Assembly: GCF_022919175.1 (NCBI RefSeq)
Contig: NZ_CP095043.1
Span: forward strand, 2,604,001-2,668,000
Direction of reading: 5' to 3'
Length of the DNA: 64,000 nucleotides
Source: Leucobacter rhizosphaerae
GTDB taxonomy: Bacteria > Actinomycetota > Actinomycetes > Actinomycetales > Microbacteriaceae
Positions 1-8,084 of this stretch are shown here, piece after piece. Position 1 is the first letter of the stretch; each line of letters begins with the position of its first letter. The position numbers were made by a program, and so were the translations under genes. Below the pieces are notes generated by a model, which saw only the letters and a list, made by a program, of their open reading frames with translations, did no database searches and was not told where the DNA came from.

Positions 1-2688
1 CGCGGTCACGACGTGGAGTTCGAGCTGGTGGAGGCCACGATCGACGGGGTCGCCGCCGAGATGACGATCGACGCGCAGCCGACCACCACCACGATCCGGC
101 TCGCGCGCGCCGACGGCGCCGACTTCTCGGGCACACCGGAGATCCGCGTCTCGTACGTCCTCCACCACCTCGTCTCCAGCGAGGTCGACGAAGCCACGGA
201 CCGCCCGATCGACGAGCTCTCCTGGCCGCTGTTCGCGCCCACGTGGCCGCAGGCCACGAAGGGCATCGAGGTCTCCCTGACGCTCGCGCCCGAGGTGAAC
301 GACGCGCTGGTGCGCGCGCCGAAGGCGTACGTCGGCTGGCTGCTCCTCAGCGAGACGGTGTGGCTCACCCCCGAGGCCGAGACCGCCGCGGGCGTCCGCT
401 ACGCCTTCACCAACGACGACACGCTGCCGCCGAACGCCGACGTCTGGATCGACGCCAGCTTCGCGCCCGGAACCTTCGAGCAGCCGCCGCAGACCACGCT
501 GTTCTGGGTGCAGACCTACGGCCCGTTGATCCCGCTGGTGCTGCTCGGGATCCTGCTCCTCTTCGCGCTCGCGGCTCGCCGGATCGTGTGGGCCGACAGC
601 GCGGGGGAGCCCTGGTACCTGCCGCGGAGCACGCCGCCGGAGGATTCGCCCGGGCTCGTCGCGCAGTTCCTCGACCGGCCCCGGCACGCCGAGCTCGTCG
701 ATGCTCTGGCCCGGGTGCCGCGGACCCGCCGGGGCGAGCCCGATGCGCGCCTGACCGAGAAGCGCACGAGCTGGTTGAGCGCCGTCGCCCGCGCCGGCCG
801 TCGCGCCGGTCGCGCGGGCAACTTCCCATCCGTCTGGCGCCGCTCGTCGCGCTGGTCGAAGGACGACCTCGTCGTCGAGGAGAAGCTGCGGTGGGTGCCC
901 GACAGCTACGTGCGCGACACGTTCCGCTGCGCGCCGATCGCCCTCACCCTGCTGCAGTGGGGCATCCTGCGGCAGCTGTCGGAGCAGGTGATCCTCACCG
1001 TCGTGTGGTGGCCGTTCGCGTTCGTCGTGATCTCGACGGCCCTCGCGTTCGCGACCCTGTGGGTCGTCCAGCGGCCGCGTCCGCTCACCCGATCCGGCGC
1101 CCTGCTGATGCAGCAGTTGCGCGGGATCGACGCGTACGCGCAGGCGACCCGGCTGCGGGATCGCGGCCCCGTCGACGATCCACTGCTGCCGTACGCGCTG
1201 CTCTTCGAGCGGCCGCGCCGAGCCGGTCGCGCCGCGGCTGCGCTCGCCGGGCAGGAGGCCGGGGATCCGCATCTCGGCCGCGGCTGGCGCACGGAGCACT
1301 TCGTGTCGATCCCGGCACTCCTTGCGCTCGCGGCATCGATCGCCCTCTTCGCGGGGGCGGTCGTGACCGCCGCGACCCAGCCGGCGCCGTACATGCACTC
1401 GCTGGACCACATCTCGAGATTCAGTGACCTGCCGGGCACGTCGCTCACCCAGATCGAGGGGTTCGAGATCGAGGCGACGCTCGAGCGCGACGCCGAGCGG
1501 CGGGCGTCGCTTCGTGTGGTCGAGCACCACACCGTGGGCTTCGCCGACGGCGGGCGCGTGCCGCAGTTCGTGCGCGAGTGGCCGAGCACCCGACTCGGGC
1601 AGCCCCTCGGAACGGCCGTCGACGCGGTGCGGATCGACGGCGAGGAGGTCCCGTTCCGGGAGATCCCGCAGCCGCAGAGCCTCGCGGTCGTGACGCAGCT
1701 CGAGGAGGTGCTGAGCGGCTCGCACGACGTGGAGATCGAGTACACGCTGTCGACCCCGGTGGTCGATGCGGTGACGGATCCCGAGACCACCCAGCAGCTG
1801 CGGTGGACCGCGCTCTACACCTTCTGGGACGACACGTTCTACACGAACCCGAGCAACCCTTTCGACGGCGATGCCCCGGTGCGCCCGATCAGCCTGCAGC
1901 TCACGGTCGCGCCCGACCTGGTCGACGCAATCCGTGGCGGCGGCTGGATCGATTCCGATATGGATCGCGACCGGATCCCGTTCGAGAGCGGTAACTGGTA
2001 CGAGCCGTGGGAGATGGAGTTCCGCACCTACTCCGACGACAGCCAGGCCTACGACCTGCGCATCGGCAGCGAGCGCGTCGACGAGGACGGCGCGCTCGTC
2101 GTCCGCCTCGCCGTCGACGAGGTGGAGTCCCGACCCGGCGACGCCGAGGGCGAGGGACCGCCGTACACGATCGATCCCGACGTCAACGCCTGGCTGACGA
2201 AGTACGACCTGGGTCGCACGAACGATCTCGGGGTGCGGATCGACTTCGCCGAGGGCACCTTCAGCGGCGTCGACGACGAGGCGTTCGAGCGCTACCAGAC
2301 CGCCTATCACCTGCCTTACGGGCTGGTGCTCGGTCTCGCCGGGCTCATCACGGTCGCGTCGGTCGGCACGATGGTCATGGCCGTGCGCTCGCGCCGGGGC
2401 GCCAGCGCGTCGCTCGCGACGATCGCCTTCGCCGCGATCCCTATCGCCACCGTCGCGCAGTGCGTGGCCTTCGGCTGGGCGGTCATGAGCATGCCCGGCA
2501 GCGACTCCCGGGGGATCGCCGCGTTCCTGCTCGGCGGTGTCATGCTGGTCGCGGTGACGGCGCAGGCGGTCCTGGTCGCGAAGGCGCGGCCGACGCCGCC
2601 GCGCACGTCCACGGGCGCGCAAGCGCGTGCGCAGGCCGCGGCGCGATCCCGAACCTCGCAACGCGCGGCACGATCCAAGAGACAATAG
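1..2688 (+). CDS. DUF2207 family membrane protein (5' end outside window)
   Basis: The frame is open from the first base and the first possible start (GTG at 13) lies inside what looks like folded domain sequence, so the gene almost certainly starts upstream. The visible part is about 895 residues. It has a beta-rich extracytoplasmic region, a membrane segment near residues 170-190, a basic cytoplasmic stretch, further hydrophobic segments near 310-355 and 435-460, a second extracytoplasmic beta-rich region (about 470-765) and three closing membrane segments. The two extracytoplasmic parts resemble each other in layout, suggesting a duplicated DUF2207 unit. The tail is Ala/Arg-rich. The function of this family is unknown. 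The next gene starts 5 bp downstream, so they may be co-transcribed. The family call rests on overall layout. Confidence 0.75.
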   Translation, partial: RGHDVEFELVEATIDGVAAEMTIDAQPTTTTIRLARADGADFSGTPEIRVSYVLHHLVSSEVDEATDRPIDELSWPLFAPTWPQATKGIEVSLTLAPEVNDALVRAPKAYVGWLLLSETVWLTPEAETAAGVRYAFTNDDTLPPNADVWIDASFAPGTFEQPPQTTLFWVQTYGPLIPLVLLGILLLFALAARRIVWADSAGEPWYLPRSTPPEDSPGLVAQFLDRPRHAELVDALARVPRTRRGEPDARLTEKRTSWLSAVARAGRRAGRAGNFPSVWRRSSRWSKDDLVVEEKLRWVPDSYVRDTFRCAPIALTLLQWGILRQLSEQVILTVVWWPFAFVVISTALAFATLWVVQRPRPLTRSGALLMQQLRGIDAYAQATRLRDRGPVDDPLLPYALLFERPRRAGRAAAALAGQEAGDPHLGRGWRTEHFVSIPALLALAASIALFAGAVVTAATQPAPYMHSLDHISRFSDLPGTSLTQIEGFEIEATLERDAERRASLRVVEHHTVGFADGGRVPQFVREWPSTRLGQPLGTAVDAVRIDGEEVPFREIPQPQSLAVVTQLEEVLSGSHDVEIEYTLSTPVVDAVTDPETTQQLRWTALYTFWDDTFYTNPSNPFDGDAPVRPISLQLTVAPDLVDAIRGGGWIDSDMDRDRIPFESGNWYEPWEMEFRTYSDDSQAYDLRIGSERVDEDGALVVRLAVDEVESRPGDAEGEGPPYTIDPDVNAWLTKYDLGRTNDLGVRIDFAEGTFSGVDDEAFERYQTAYHLPYGLVLGLAGLITVASVGTMVMAVRSRRGASASLATIAFAAIPIATVAQCVAFGWAVMSMPGSDSRGIAAFLLGGVMLVAVTAQAVLVAKARPTPPRTSTGAQARAQAAARSRTSQRAARSKRQ

Positions 2689-2693
2689 GACCC

Positions 2694-4427
2694 ATGAGCC
2701 ACACCGACGCCACCGCCGCCTTCCTCGCAGCCCGGGATCAGTTGCTCGAGCTGGCGGGTGCTCCCGATCGCGCCCGAGCGGAGTTCCGCTGGCCCGATGT
2801 CGGAGCCCACTTCAACTGGGCCCACGATGTCTTCGATGTGCTTGCGGACGGCAACGACTCTCCGGCCCTGCGCATTTCGGAGGAGGACGGCAGCGAGCTC
2901 TCCCGCACGTTCGCGCAGCTCAAGCGCCGCTCCGATCAGGTGGCCAACTGGATGCTCCGCATCGGCGCGCGACGCGGCGACGTGGCGATGCTGATGCTCG
3001 GCAACCGCGTGGAGCTGTGGGAGATCATGCTCGCCGCGATGAAGATCGGGGTCGTGCTGCTGCCGACCTCGGTCGTGCTCGGCCCGCATGAGCTCGAGGA
3101 TCGGGTGTCACGGGGCACGGTGCGGTGGGTGTTCGCGGCGGCCGAGGACGCCATGAAGTTCGCAGCGGTTCCCGGCGACTACCGCGGTGTCGGGGTCGGC
3201 TTCGACGCGGCGACGGCAGACGAGCGCGCGGCGCTGTTCGACTGGGTGCGGTACGAGGAATCGAGCGCGGCGTCGGTCGCACCGATCGCGAAGACCACGG
3301 CGAGCGAGGATCCCGCGCTGCTCTACTTCACCTCGGGCACGACGAGCCTGCCGAAGATCGTCGTCCACTCCCACACGAGCTACCCGCTCGGCCACCTCAC
3401 GACCCTGTCGTGGCTCGGGGTGCGACCGGGCGACACCCACCTCGTGATCAGCGCCCCCGGGTGGGCGAAGCACGCCTGGTCGAGCTTCTTCGGGCCGTGG
3501 CACGTCGGAGCAACGATCTTCGTGGCGAACTACGCGCGGTTCGATGCCGAGTTCCTCGTCTCCGAGCTGGATCGCGCCGGGGTGAGCACGTTCTGCGCGC
3601 CTCCGACGGTGTGGCGCATGCTGATCCAGCACCGGCTCGACCGCAAGCCGCACGCCCTGCGCGAGATCGTGTCGGCCGGTGAGCCGCTGAACCCCGAGGT
3701 CATCGCCAGGATTCACGAGTGGTGGGGCCTCGAGCTGCGCGACGGCTACGGGCAAACGGAGACGACCGCGCTCATCGGCAACATGCCGGGCGATCCGCTC
3801 GTGCCGGGTGCCATGGGGCGACCGCTCCCGGGCGTCGACGCGGTGCTCATCGACCCCGTGTCCGGTGCGGAGGTCGATGAGGGGGAGATCTGCCTGCGTC
3901 TCGCGCCCGAGCGGCCGGTGAACCTGATGCCGGGGTACTACGGCGATCCGGCCGCGACCGCCCGCGCGACCGAGGGCGAGCTGTTCCACACGGGTGACGT
4001 CGCGCAGCGCGACGCGCACGGGGTCCTGACGTTCGTCGGGCGCACCGACGACATCTTCAAGTCGAGCGACTTCAAGGTGTCGCCGTTCGAGGTCGAGAGC
4101 GCGCTCCTCGAGCACGCCTTCGTGGCCGAAGCCGCGGTGGTCGCCGCCCCCGACGACACTCGCCTCAACGTGACGAAGGCCTACGTCGCGCTCGCCGCGG
4201 GCACGGCTGCCGATGCCGACGCGGCGCGGGCGATTCTGGCGCACGCGCGCACCGCGCTGCCGCCCTACATGCGGGTGCGCCGCGTCGAGTTCTTCGAGCT
4301 GCCGAAGACGACGTCGGGCAAGATCCGGCGGGTCGAGCTGCGGCAGCGCGAGGAGGCCGCGCACGCCGCCGGGGAGCGGATCGCGAGCGAGTGGCGCGAG
4401 GAGGACTTCCCCGGCCTGAAGGGGTAG
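2694..4427 (+). CDS. Acyl-CoA synthetase (AMP-binding family)
   Basis: A 577-residue cytoplasmic ligase that should activate a carboxylic acid to its CoA thioester through an acyl-adenylate. The AMP-binding P-loop (TSGTTSLPK) is near residue 212, the GYGQTE motif near 351, the GRTDD hinge near 450, and the C-terminal catalytic lysine lies in TSGKIRR (about K543). The layout resembles medium-chain or benzoate-type ACSM ligases more than acetyl-CoA synthetase; the substrate cannot be read from sequence. ATG 2694 was chosen because it starts a normal family N-terminus; the open frame continues far upstream only as a shadow of the previous gene. It follows the DUF2207 gene by 5 bp. Confidence 0.9.
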   Translation: MSHTDATAAFLAARDQLLELAGAPDRARAEFRWPDVGAHFNWAHDVFDVLADGNDSPALRISEEDGSELSRTFAQLKRRSDQVANWMLRIGARRGDVAMLMLGNRVELWEIMLAAMKIGVVLLPTSVVLGPHELEDRVSRGTVRWVFAAAEDAMKFAAVPGDYRGVGVGFDAATADERAALFDWVRYEESSAASVAPIAKTTASEDPALLYFTSGTTSLPKIVVHSHTSYPLGHLTTLSWLGVRPGDTHLVISAPGWAKHAWSSFFGPWHVGATIFVANYARFDAEFLVSELDRAGVSTFCAPPTVWRMLIQHRLDRKPHALREIVSAGEPLNPEVIARIHEWWGLELRDGYGQTETTALIGNMPGDPLVPGAMGRPLPGVDAVLIDPVSGAEVDEGEICLRLAPERPVNLMPGYYGDPAATARATEGELFHTGDVAQRDAHGVLTFVGRTDDIFKSSDFKVSPFEVESALLEHAFVAEAAVVAAPDDTRLNVTKAYVALAAGTAADADAARAILAHARTALPPYMRVRRVEFFELPKTTSGKIRRVELRQREEAAHAAGERIASEWREEDFPGLKG

Positions 4428-4481
4428 TCGCGGGCGGGGTCACGGAACGTCACGCAATTCGGGACCGCCCCGACGGCCCGC

Positions 4482-4487
4482 TAGCGT
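4482..4487 (+). promoter_or_regulatory. -10 box of a leaderless promoter (MetE-like gene)
   Basis: TAGCGT ends 7 nt before ATG 4495. Transcription would begin at or next to the start codon, and no Shine-Dalgarno sequence is present. This supports ATG 4495 over the GTG at 4486, which overlaps the box. Confidence 0.55.
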
Positions 4488-4494
4488 GGTCGGC

Positions 4495-5703
4495 ATGACG
4501 CAGATCGAGACCACCACCGCCGGAAGCCTGCCGCGCACGCAGGCCCTCATCGAGGCGAACGCCGCCCGAACGTTCGAGGACGACGGCTTCACGCTGCGCT
4601 CGACGCCCGAGTACGAGGCGCTGGTGGGCGAGGCCGTGCGCGATATCGTCGAGCGTCAGCGCGAGGCCGGCATCACCCAGCCCGGCGACGGCGAGTTCGG
4701 CAAGGCCATGTCGAACGCGGTCGACTACGGCGCCTGGTGGACCTACTCCTTCCAGCGCACCGCCGGGCTCTCGCTCACCGGCAAGGACATCTTCAGCCAG
4801 ACCCCGGTGCGCTCGGCCCCCGGTGACGTGCAGCTCACCTCGTTCCCGGATCGTCGCGACTGGAGCATCTTCGCCGACGCCTACCGCGATCCGGAGAGCG
4901 GGATCAGCGTCGGCAAGAACGCGACCGCGTTCCCCGCGACGACCGGTCCGATCAGCTACACCGGTCAGGCCGCCATCGCCGCCGACACCCGTAACCTGAG
5001 TGCCGCGCTGCGCGAGGGGGAGCGCGGCTTCCTGACCGCGATCGCACCGGGATCCGCCGCCCGCATCGAGAACGAGTACTACGCGAGCGAGCAGGAGCAC
5101 ATCGACGCGTGGGTCTCGGCCCTCCGCGAGGAGTACCGCGCCGTCACCGACGCCGGGCTGATCCTGCAGCTCGACGATCCGTCGCTCGCCGAGAACTGGG
5201 ACCAGATCAACCCCGAGCCGAGCGTCGAGGACTACCTCGCGTTCACGCAGATCCGCATCGACGCGATCAACGCGGCGATCGAGGGGCTGCCCAAGGAGCA
5301 GATCCGTCTGCACCTGTGCTGGGGCTCCTGGCACGGCCCGCACACCACCGACATCGAGCTGAAGCACATCCTGAAGACGGTGCTCGGTGCGAAGGTCGGC
5401 CAGATCTCCTTCGAGGCGGCGAACGCCCGCCACGAGCACGAGTGGGCGGTGTGGGAGGAGAACGCCGCGATCATCCCCGACGACCTGATCCTCGTCCCCG
5501 GCGTCATCGGCCACTCGACGAACCTGGTCGAGCACCCGGATCTCGTCGCGCAGCGCATCGAGCGCTTCGCACGCGTCGTGGGCCCGGATCGGGTCATCGC
5601 CGCGACCGACTGCGGACTCGGCGGGCGCGTGCACCCGCAGATCGCGTGGGCGAAGCTCGAGTCGCTCGGCGAGGGCGCGCGTCGCGCGTCGGCTCGCGTC
5701 TGA
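4495..5703 (+). CDS. Short MetE-like, cobalamin-independent methyltransferase
   Basis: A 402-residue protein corresponding to the catalytic C-terminal barrel of cobalamin-independent methionine synthase, without the N-terminal half found in full MetE (about 750 residues). The four zinc/thiolate-site ligands appear intact: His273 and Cys275 (LHLCWG), Glu307 (SFEAAN) and Cys373 (ATDCGLGG). It should therefore bind a thiol substrate through zinc. Family members include methionine synthases and other alkyl-thiol transferases, so the methyl donor and acceptor are unproven. The gene looks monocistronic and leaderless. Confidence 0.85.
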   Translation: MTQIETTTAGSLPRTQALIEANAARTFEDDGFTLRSTPEYEALVGEAVRDIVERQREAGITQPGDGEFGKAMSNAVDYGAWWTYSFQRTAGLSLTGKDIFSQTPVRSAPGDVQLTSFPDRRDWSIFADAYRDPESGISVGKNATAFPATTGPISYTGQAAIAADTRNLSAALREGERGFLTAIAPGSAARIENEYYASEQEHIDAWVSALREEYRAVTDAGLILQLDDPSLAENWDQINPEPSVEDYLAFTQIRIDAINAAIEGLPKEQIRLHLCWGSWHGPHTTDIELKHILKTVLGAKVGQISFEAANARHEHEWAVWEENAAIIPDDLILVPGVIGHSTNLVEHPDLVAQRIERFARVVGPDRVIAATDCGLGGRVHPQIAWAKLESLGEGARRASARV

Positions 5704-5743
5704 GCGTTGTTGGATCGCCGGCTGAGCGGAGCCTGACGCTCGC

Positions 5744-6766
5744 TCAGCCGACGGCCGCGGCCCGCTGCACCAGCACGTCGTAGCAGCGGCGGATCCGTTC
5801 CCGCCACCAGGCCTCTCGCTCCGGCGTGGCCCGGTGCCGCTCGAGGAGTGCGGCGTCGAGCGCCGGTCGCCGCACGGCGATCGCCCCGTCGACCGGGAGC
5901 AGCGAGTCGGCCGTCACGTCGCCGTCGAGCAGCGCCACGGTGCCGAGCCCGCAGGCCCCGGCCAGGAGCTCCTCCGGCAGTGCGGCGGCGAGCCGCAGTC
6001 CCATGGCGATGCCGACCGAGGTGTCGAGCGCACTCGATACGACGACGGGCAGACCGGCTTCGGCCACGATGCCGAGGGCGTTCGGGATCCCGCCGAGCGG
6101 TTGCGCCTTCAGGATCAGCAGGTCGGCGGCGCCAGAGCGGGCGACCGCGATCGGGTCGTCGGCCTTGCGCACGCTCTCATCGGCGGCGATCCGCACTCGC
6201 GTGCCGGATCCTGCGAGAGCATCGCGCACGGCGACCAACTCCGCCACCGTGGCGCACGGCTGCTCGGCGTAGTCGAGATCGAACGACGCCAGCGCGCGCA
6301 GGGCGTCGACGGCCTGCTCCACGGTCCAGCCGCCGTTCGCGTCGATGCGCACTCGCGCTTCGTCGTCCATCGCTTCGCGCACCGCACGGACGCGTGCCAC
6401 GTCGGCGGCGAGATCCTGCCCGCGCTCGGCGACCTTGACCTTCGCGGTGCGGCAGCCCGGGAACCGCGCGAGGATCCCGGGCACCGCCTCAGGATCGACC
6501 GCGGGCACCGTCGCGTTGACCGCGATGCGATCGCGTCGCATGGCGGGTTGCGGGTGCCAGCCGAAGTCCAGCGCCCCCGCCAGCCAGGTCGCGGCCTCGG
6601 CGTCGTCGTACTCCACGAACGGCGAGAACTCGCTCGGTCCCTCGGGGCCGGCGAGCAGCACGGCCTCGCGCACGCTCACGCCGCGGAACCGGGTGCGGGT
6701 CGGGATCGTCACCACCCGCGCCGCGTCGAGCACCGTGTCGAGCGGGGGGAGCGGACGGCCGGACAT
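5744..6766 (-). CDS. menC: o-Succinylbenzoate synthase
   Basis: A 340-residue enolase-superfamily enzyme that dehydrates SHCHC to o-succinylbenzoate in menaquinone synthesis. Visible active-site signatures are the KxK motif (AKVKV), metal ligands in RIDANGG, YAEQP and ADES, and the second-side lysine in LILKAQPLGG. The start ATG sits exactly 6 nt after a TAGGAT box, implying a leaderless message. It is divergent from menB, with an intergenic region carrying a tandem repeat and an inverted repeat. Confidence 0.93.
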   Translation of the reverse strand: MSGRPLPPLDTVLDAARVVTIPTRTRFRGVSVREAVLLAGPEGPSEFSPFVEYDDAEAATWLAGALDFGWHPQPAMRRDRIAVNATVPAVDPEAVPGILARFPGCRTAKVKVAERGQDLAADVARVRAVREAMDDEARVRIDANGGWTVEQAVDALRALASFDLDYAEQPCATVAELVAVRDALAGSGTRVRIAADESVRKADDPIAVARSGAADLLILKAQPLGGIPNALGIVAEAGLPVVVSSALDTSVGIAMGLRLAAALPEELLAGACGLGTVALLDGDVTADSLLPVDGAIAVRRPALDAALLERHRATPEREAWWRERIRRCYDVLVQRAAAVG

Positions 6767-6772
6767 AGCTCC

Positions 6773-6778
6773 ATCCTA
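6773..6778 (-). promoter_or_regulatory. -10 box of leaderless menC promoter
   Basis: On the minus strand TAGGAT is followed by 6 nt (GGAGCT) and then the menC ATG. This is the same geometry as nine other genes in the window. Confidence 0.6.
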
Positions 6779-6824
6779 GGGAGCGGGCCCTGTGCTGCGC
6801 GTTCCCCGCCTTCCCCGCACCTGC

Positions 6825-6905
6825 CCGTCACTCGCACCTGCCGTCACCCCGTACACGCCGTCACCCGTACACGCCGTCACCCGAACCTGCCGTCACCCGC
6901 ACCCG
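6825..6905. repeat. Five-unit, about 16-bp tandem repeat between menC and menB
   Basis: The heptamer CCGTCAC recurs at 6825, 6841, 6858, 6874 and 6890, a regular 16-17 bp period. The spacers vary between forms like CCGTACACG and CCGAACCTG. It lies in the divergent menC/menB spacer, upstream of the menB promoter and next to the inverted repeat at 6907-6962. No reading frame is apparent in it. Confidence 0.8.
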
Positions 6906-6906
6906 C

Positions 6907-6962
6907 GCGGGGTCACTTTGGGGGAGTGTTTCGCGTCTCGCACCCCGCACGAGTGACCCCGC
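6907..6962. repeat. Intergenic inverted repeat with extra arm copy (element A)
   Basis: Perfect 11-bp arms, GCGGGGTCACT at 6907-6917 and AGTGACCCCGC at 6952-6962, are separated by 34 bp. A partial third copy of the right arm (ACCCCGC) lies at 6943-6949. It sits between divergent genes, so it is not a simple gene-end terminator. It shares architecture, but not sequence, with elements near 13.5, 17.7, 20.0, 21.7, 25.8 and 45.4 kb. Confidence 0.75.
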
Positions 6963-7041
6963 AACTGTGCAGATGGCCGTGCGCGGTGGGCGCAGGTGCC
7001 GGCCGAAGCGCAGCGCGCACCCGCACCCGGCCCGCGGTGTC

Positions 7042-7047
7042 TAGGCT
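7042..7047 (+). promoter_or_regulatory. -10 box of leaderless menB promoter
   Basis: TAGGCT is followed by 6 nt and ATG 7054. No ribosome binding site is visible. Confidence 0.6.
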
Positions 7048-7053
7048 GGAACC

Positions 7054-8004
7054 ATGACGCCACAGGACTCGCAGCCACGCACGGTCTCCGACATCTTCGA
7101 CCCCTCGGTGTGGGAGGTCGCCCCCGGCGCGGAGCACTACACCGACATCACCGCCCATCTCAGCCTCGACGGTCGGATCGCGCGCGTCGCGTTCAACCGG
7201 CCCGAGGTGCGCAACGCGTTCCGGCCGCACACGGTCGACGAGCTCTACGACGCGCTCGACCTCGCGCGCACGAACCCGCGGGTCGGGGTCGTGCTGCTCA
7301 CGGGCAACGGCCCGAGTCCCCGAGACGGCGGCTGGGCGTTCTGCTCCGGCGGGGATCAGCGCATCCGCGGCCGCGACGGGTACCAGTACGCGGCGGCCGA
7401 CGCGGATGCGGACACGGCGCACACCGCCGAGGGCGTCGACCGCGCCCGCGCGGGGCGTCTGCACGTCCTGGAGGTGCAGCGGCTGATCCGATTCATGCCG
7501 AAGGTGGTCATCGCGGTGGTGCCCGGCTGGGCGGCCGGCGGCGGGCACTCGCTCAACGCGGTCTGCGATCTCACCCTGGCGTCCGCCGAGCACGCGCGCT
7601 TCAAGCAGACCGACGCCGATGTGGGCTCGTTCGACGCCGGGTACGGCAGCGCCTACTTCGCGCGGCAGGTCGGGCAGAAAGTGGCTCGGGAGATCTTCTT
7701 CCTCGCCCGTGAGTACGATGCGCAGCGCGCCTACGAGATCGGATTCGTGAACGAGGTCGTGCCGCACGCCGAACTCGAGTCGACCGCGATCGAGTGGGCG
7801 CGCGAGATCCTGGGCAAGTCGCCCACCGCGATCCGCATGCTGAAGTACGCGTTCAACGCCGTGGACGACGGCATCGTCGGCCAGCAGCTCTTCGCGGGTG
7901 AGGCCACGCGCCTGGCGTACGGCACCGACGAGGCCGTGGAGGGGCGCGACTCCTTCTTGCAGAAGCGGGATCCCGACTGGAGCCCCTACCCGTACCACTT
8001 CTAG
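7054..8004 (+). CDS. menB: 1,4-Dihydroxy-2-naphthoyl-CoA synthase
   Basis: A 316-residue crotonase-fold enzyme that cyclises o-succinylbenzoyl-CoA to DHNA-CoA in menaquinone synthesis. MenB-type signatures include the FNRPEVRNAFRP segment, the oxyanion-hole region FCSGGDQRIRG, the GWAAGGGHSLN loop, the SFDAGYGSAYFARQVG segment and the family-typical C-terminus ending near RDPDWSPYPYHF. ATG 7054 is fixed by the TAGGCT box 6 nt upstream. It is divergent from menC and convergent with glcB. Confidence 0.96.
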   Translation: MTPQDSQPRTVSDIFDPSVWEVAPGAEHYTDITAHLSLDGRIARVAFNRPEVRNAFRPHTVDELYDALDLARTNPRVGVVLLTGNGPSPRDGGWAFCSGGDQRIRGRDGYQYAAADADADTAHTAEGVDRARAGRLHVLEVQRLIRFMPKVVIAVVPGWAAGGGHSLNAVCDLTLASAEHARFKQTDADVGSFDAGYGSAYFARQVGQKVAREIFFLAREYDAQRAYEIGFVNEVVPHAELESTAIEWAREILGKSPTAIRMLKYAFNAVDDGIVGQQLFAGEATRLAYGTDEAVEGRDSFLQKRDPDWSPYPYHF

Positions 8005-8069
8005 CCGCCCGGCGCCCCGGGGCCCAGCTCCGGACCCGGACCCGGACCCGGCGATCCTGACCGGGCGGC
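8004..8069. terminator. Probable bidirectional terminator between menB and glcB
   Basis: Arms GCCGCCCGG (8004-8012) and CCGGGCGGC (8061-8069) can pair across the whole 80-bp convergent spacer. The loop holds three GGACCC units (about 8031-8048). There is no T-run, so termination is inferred from position and stem only. Confidence 0.4.
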
Positions 8070-8084
8070 CAGTCCGGCCAGCCC

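Noticed and set aside
8031..8048. GGACCC triple repeat as a microsatellite feature of its own
   Set aside because: It is only three units and falls in the loop of a likely terminator stem, so it is recorded there.
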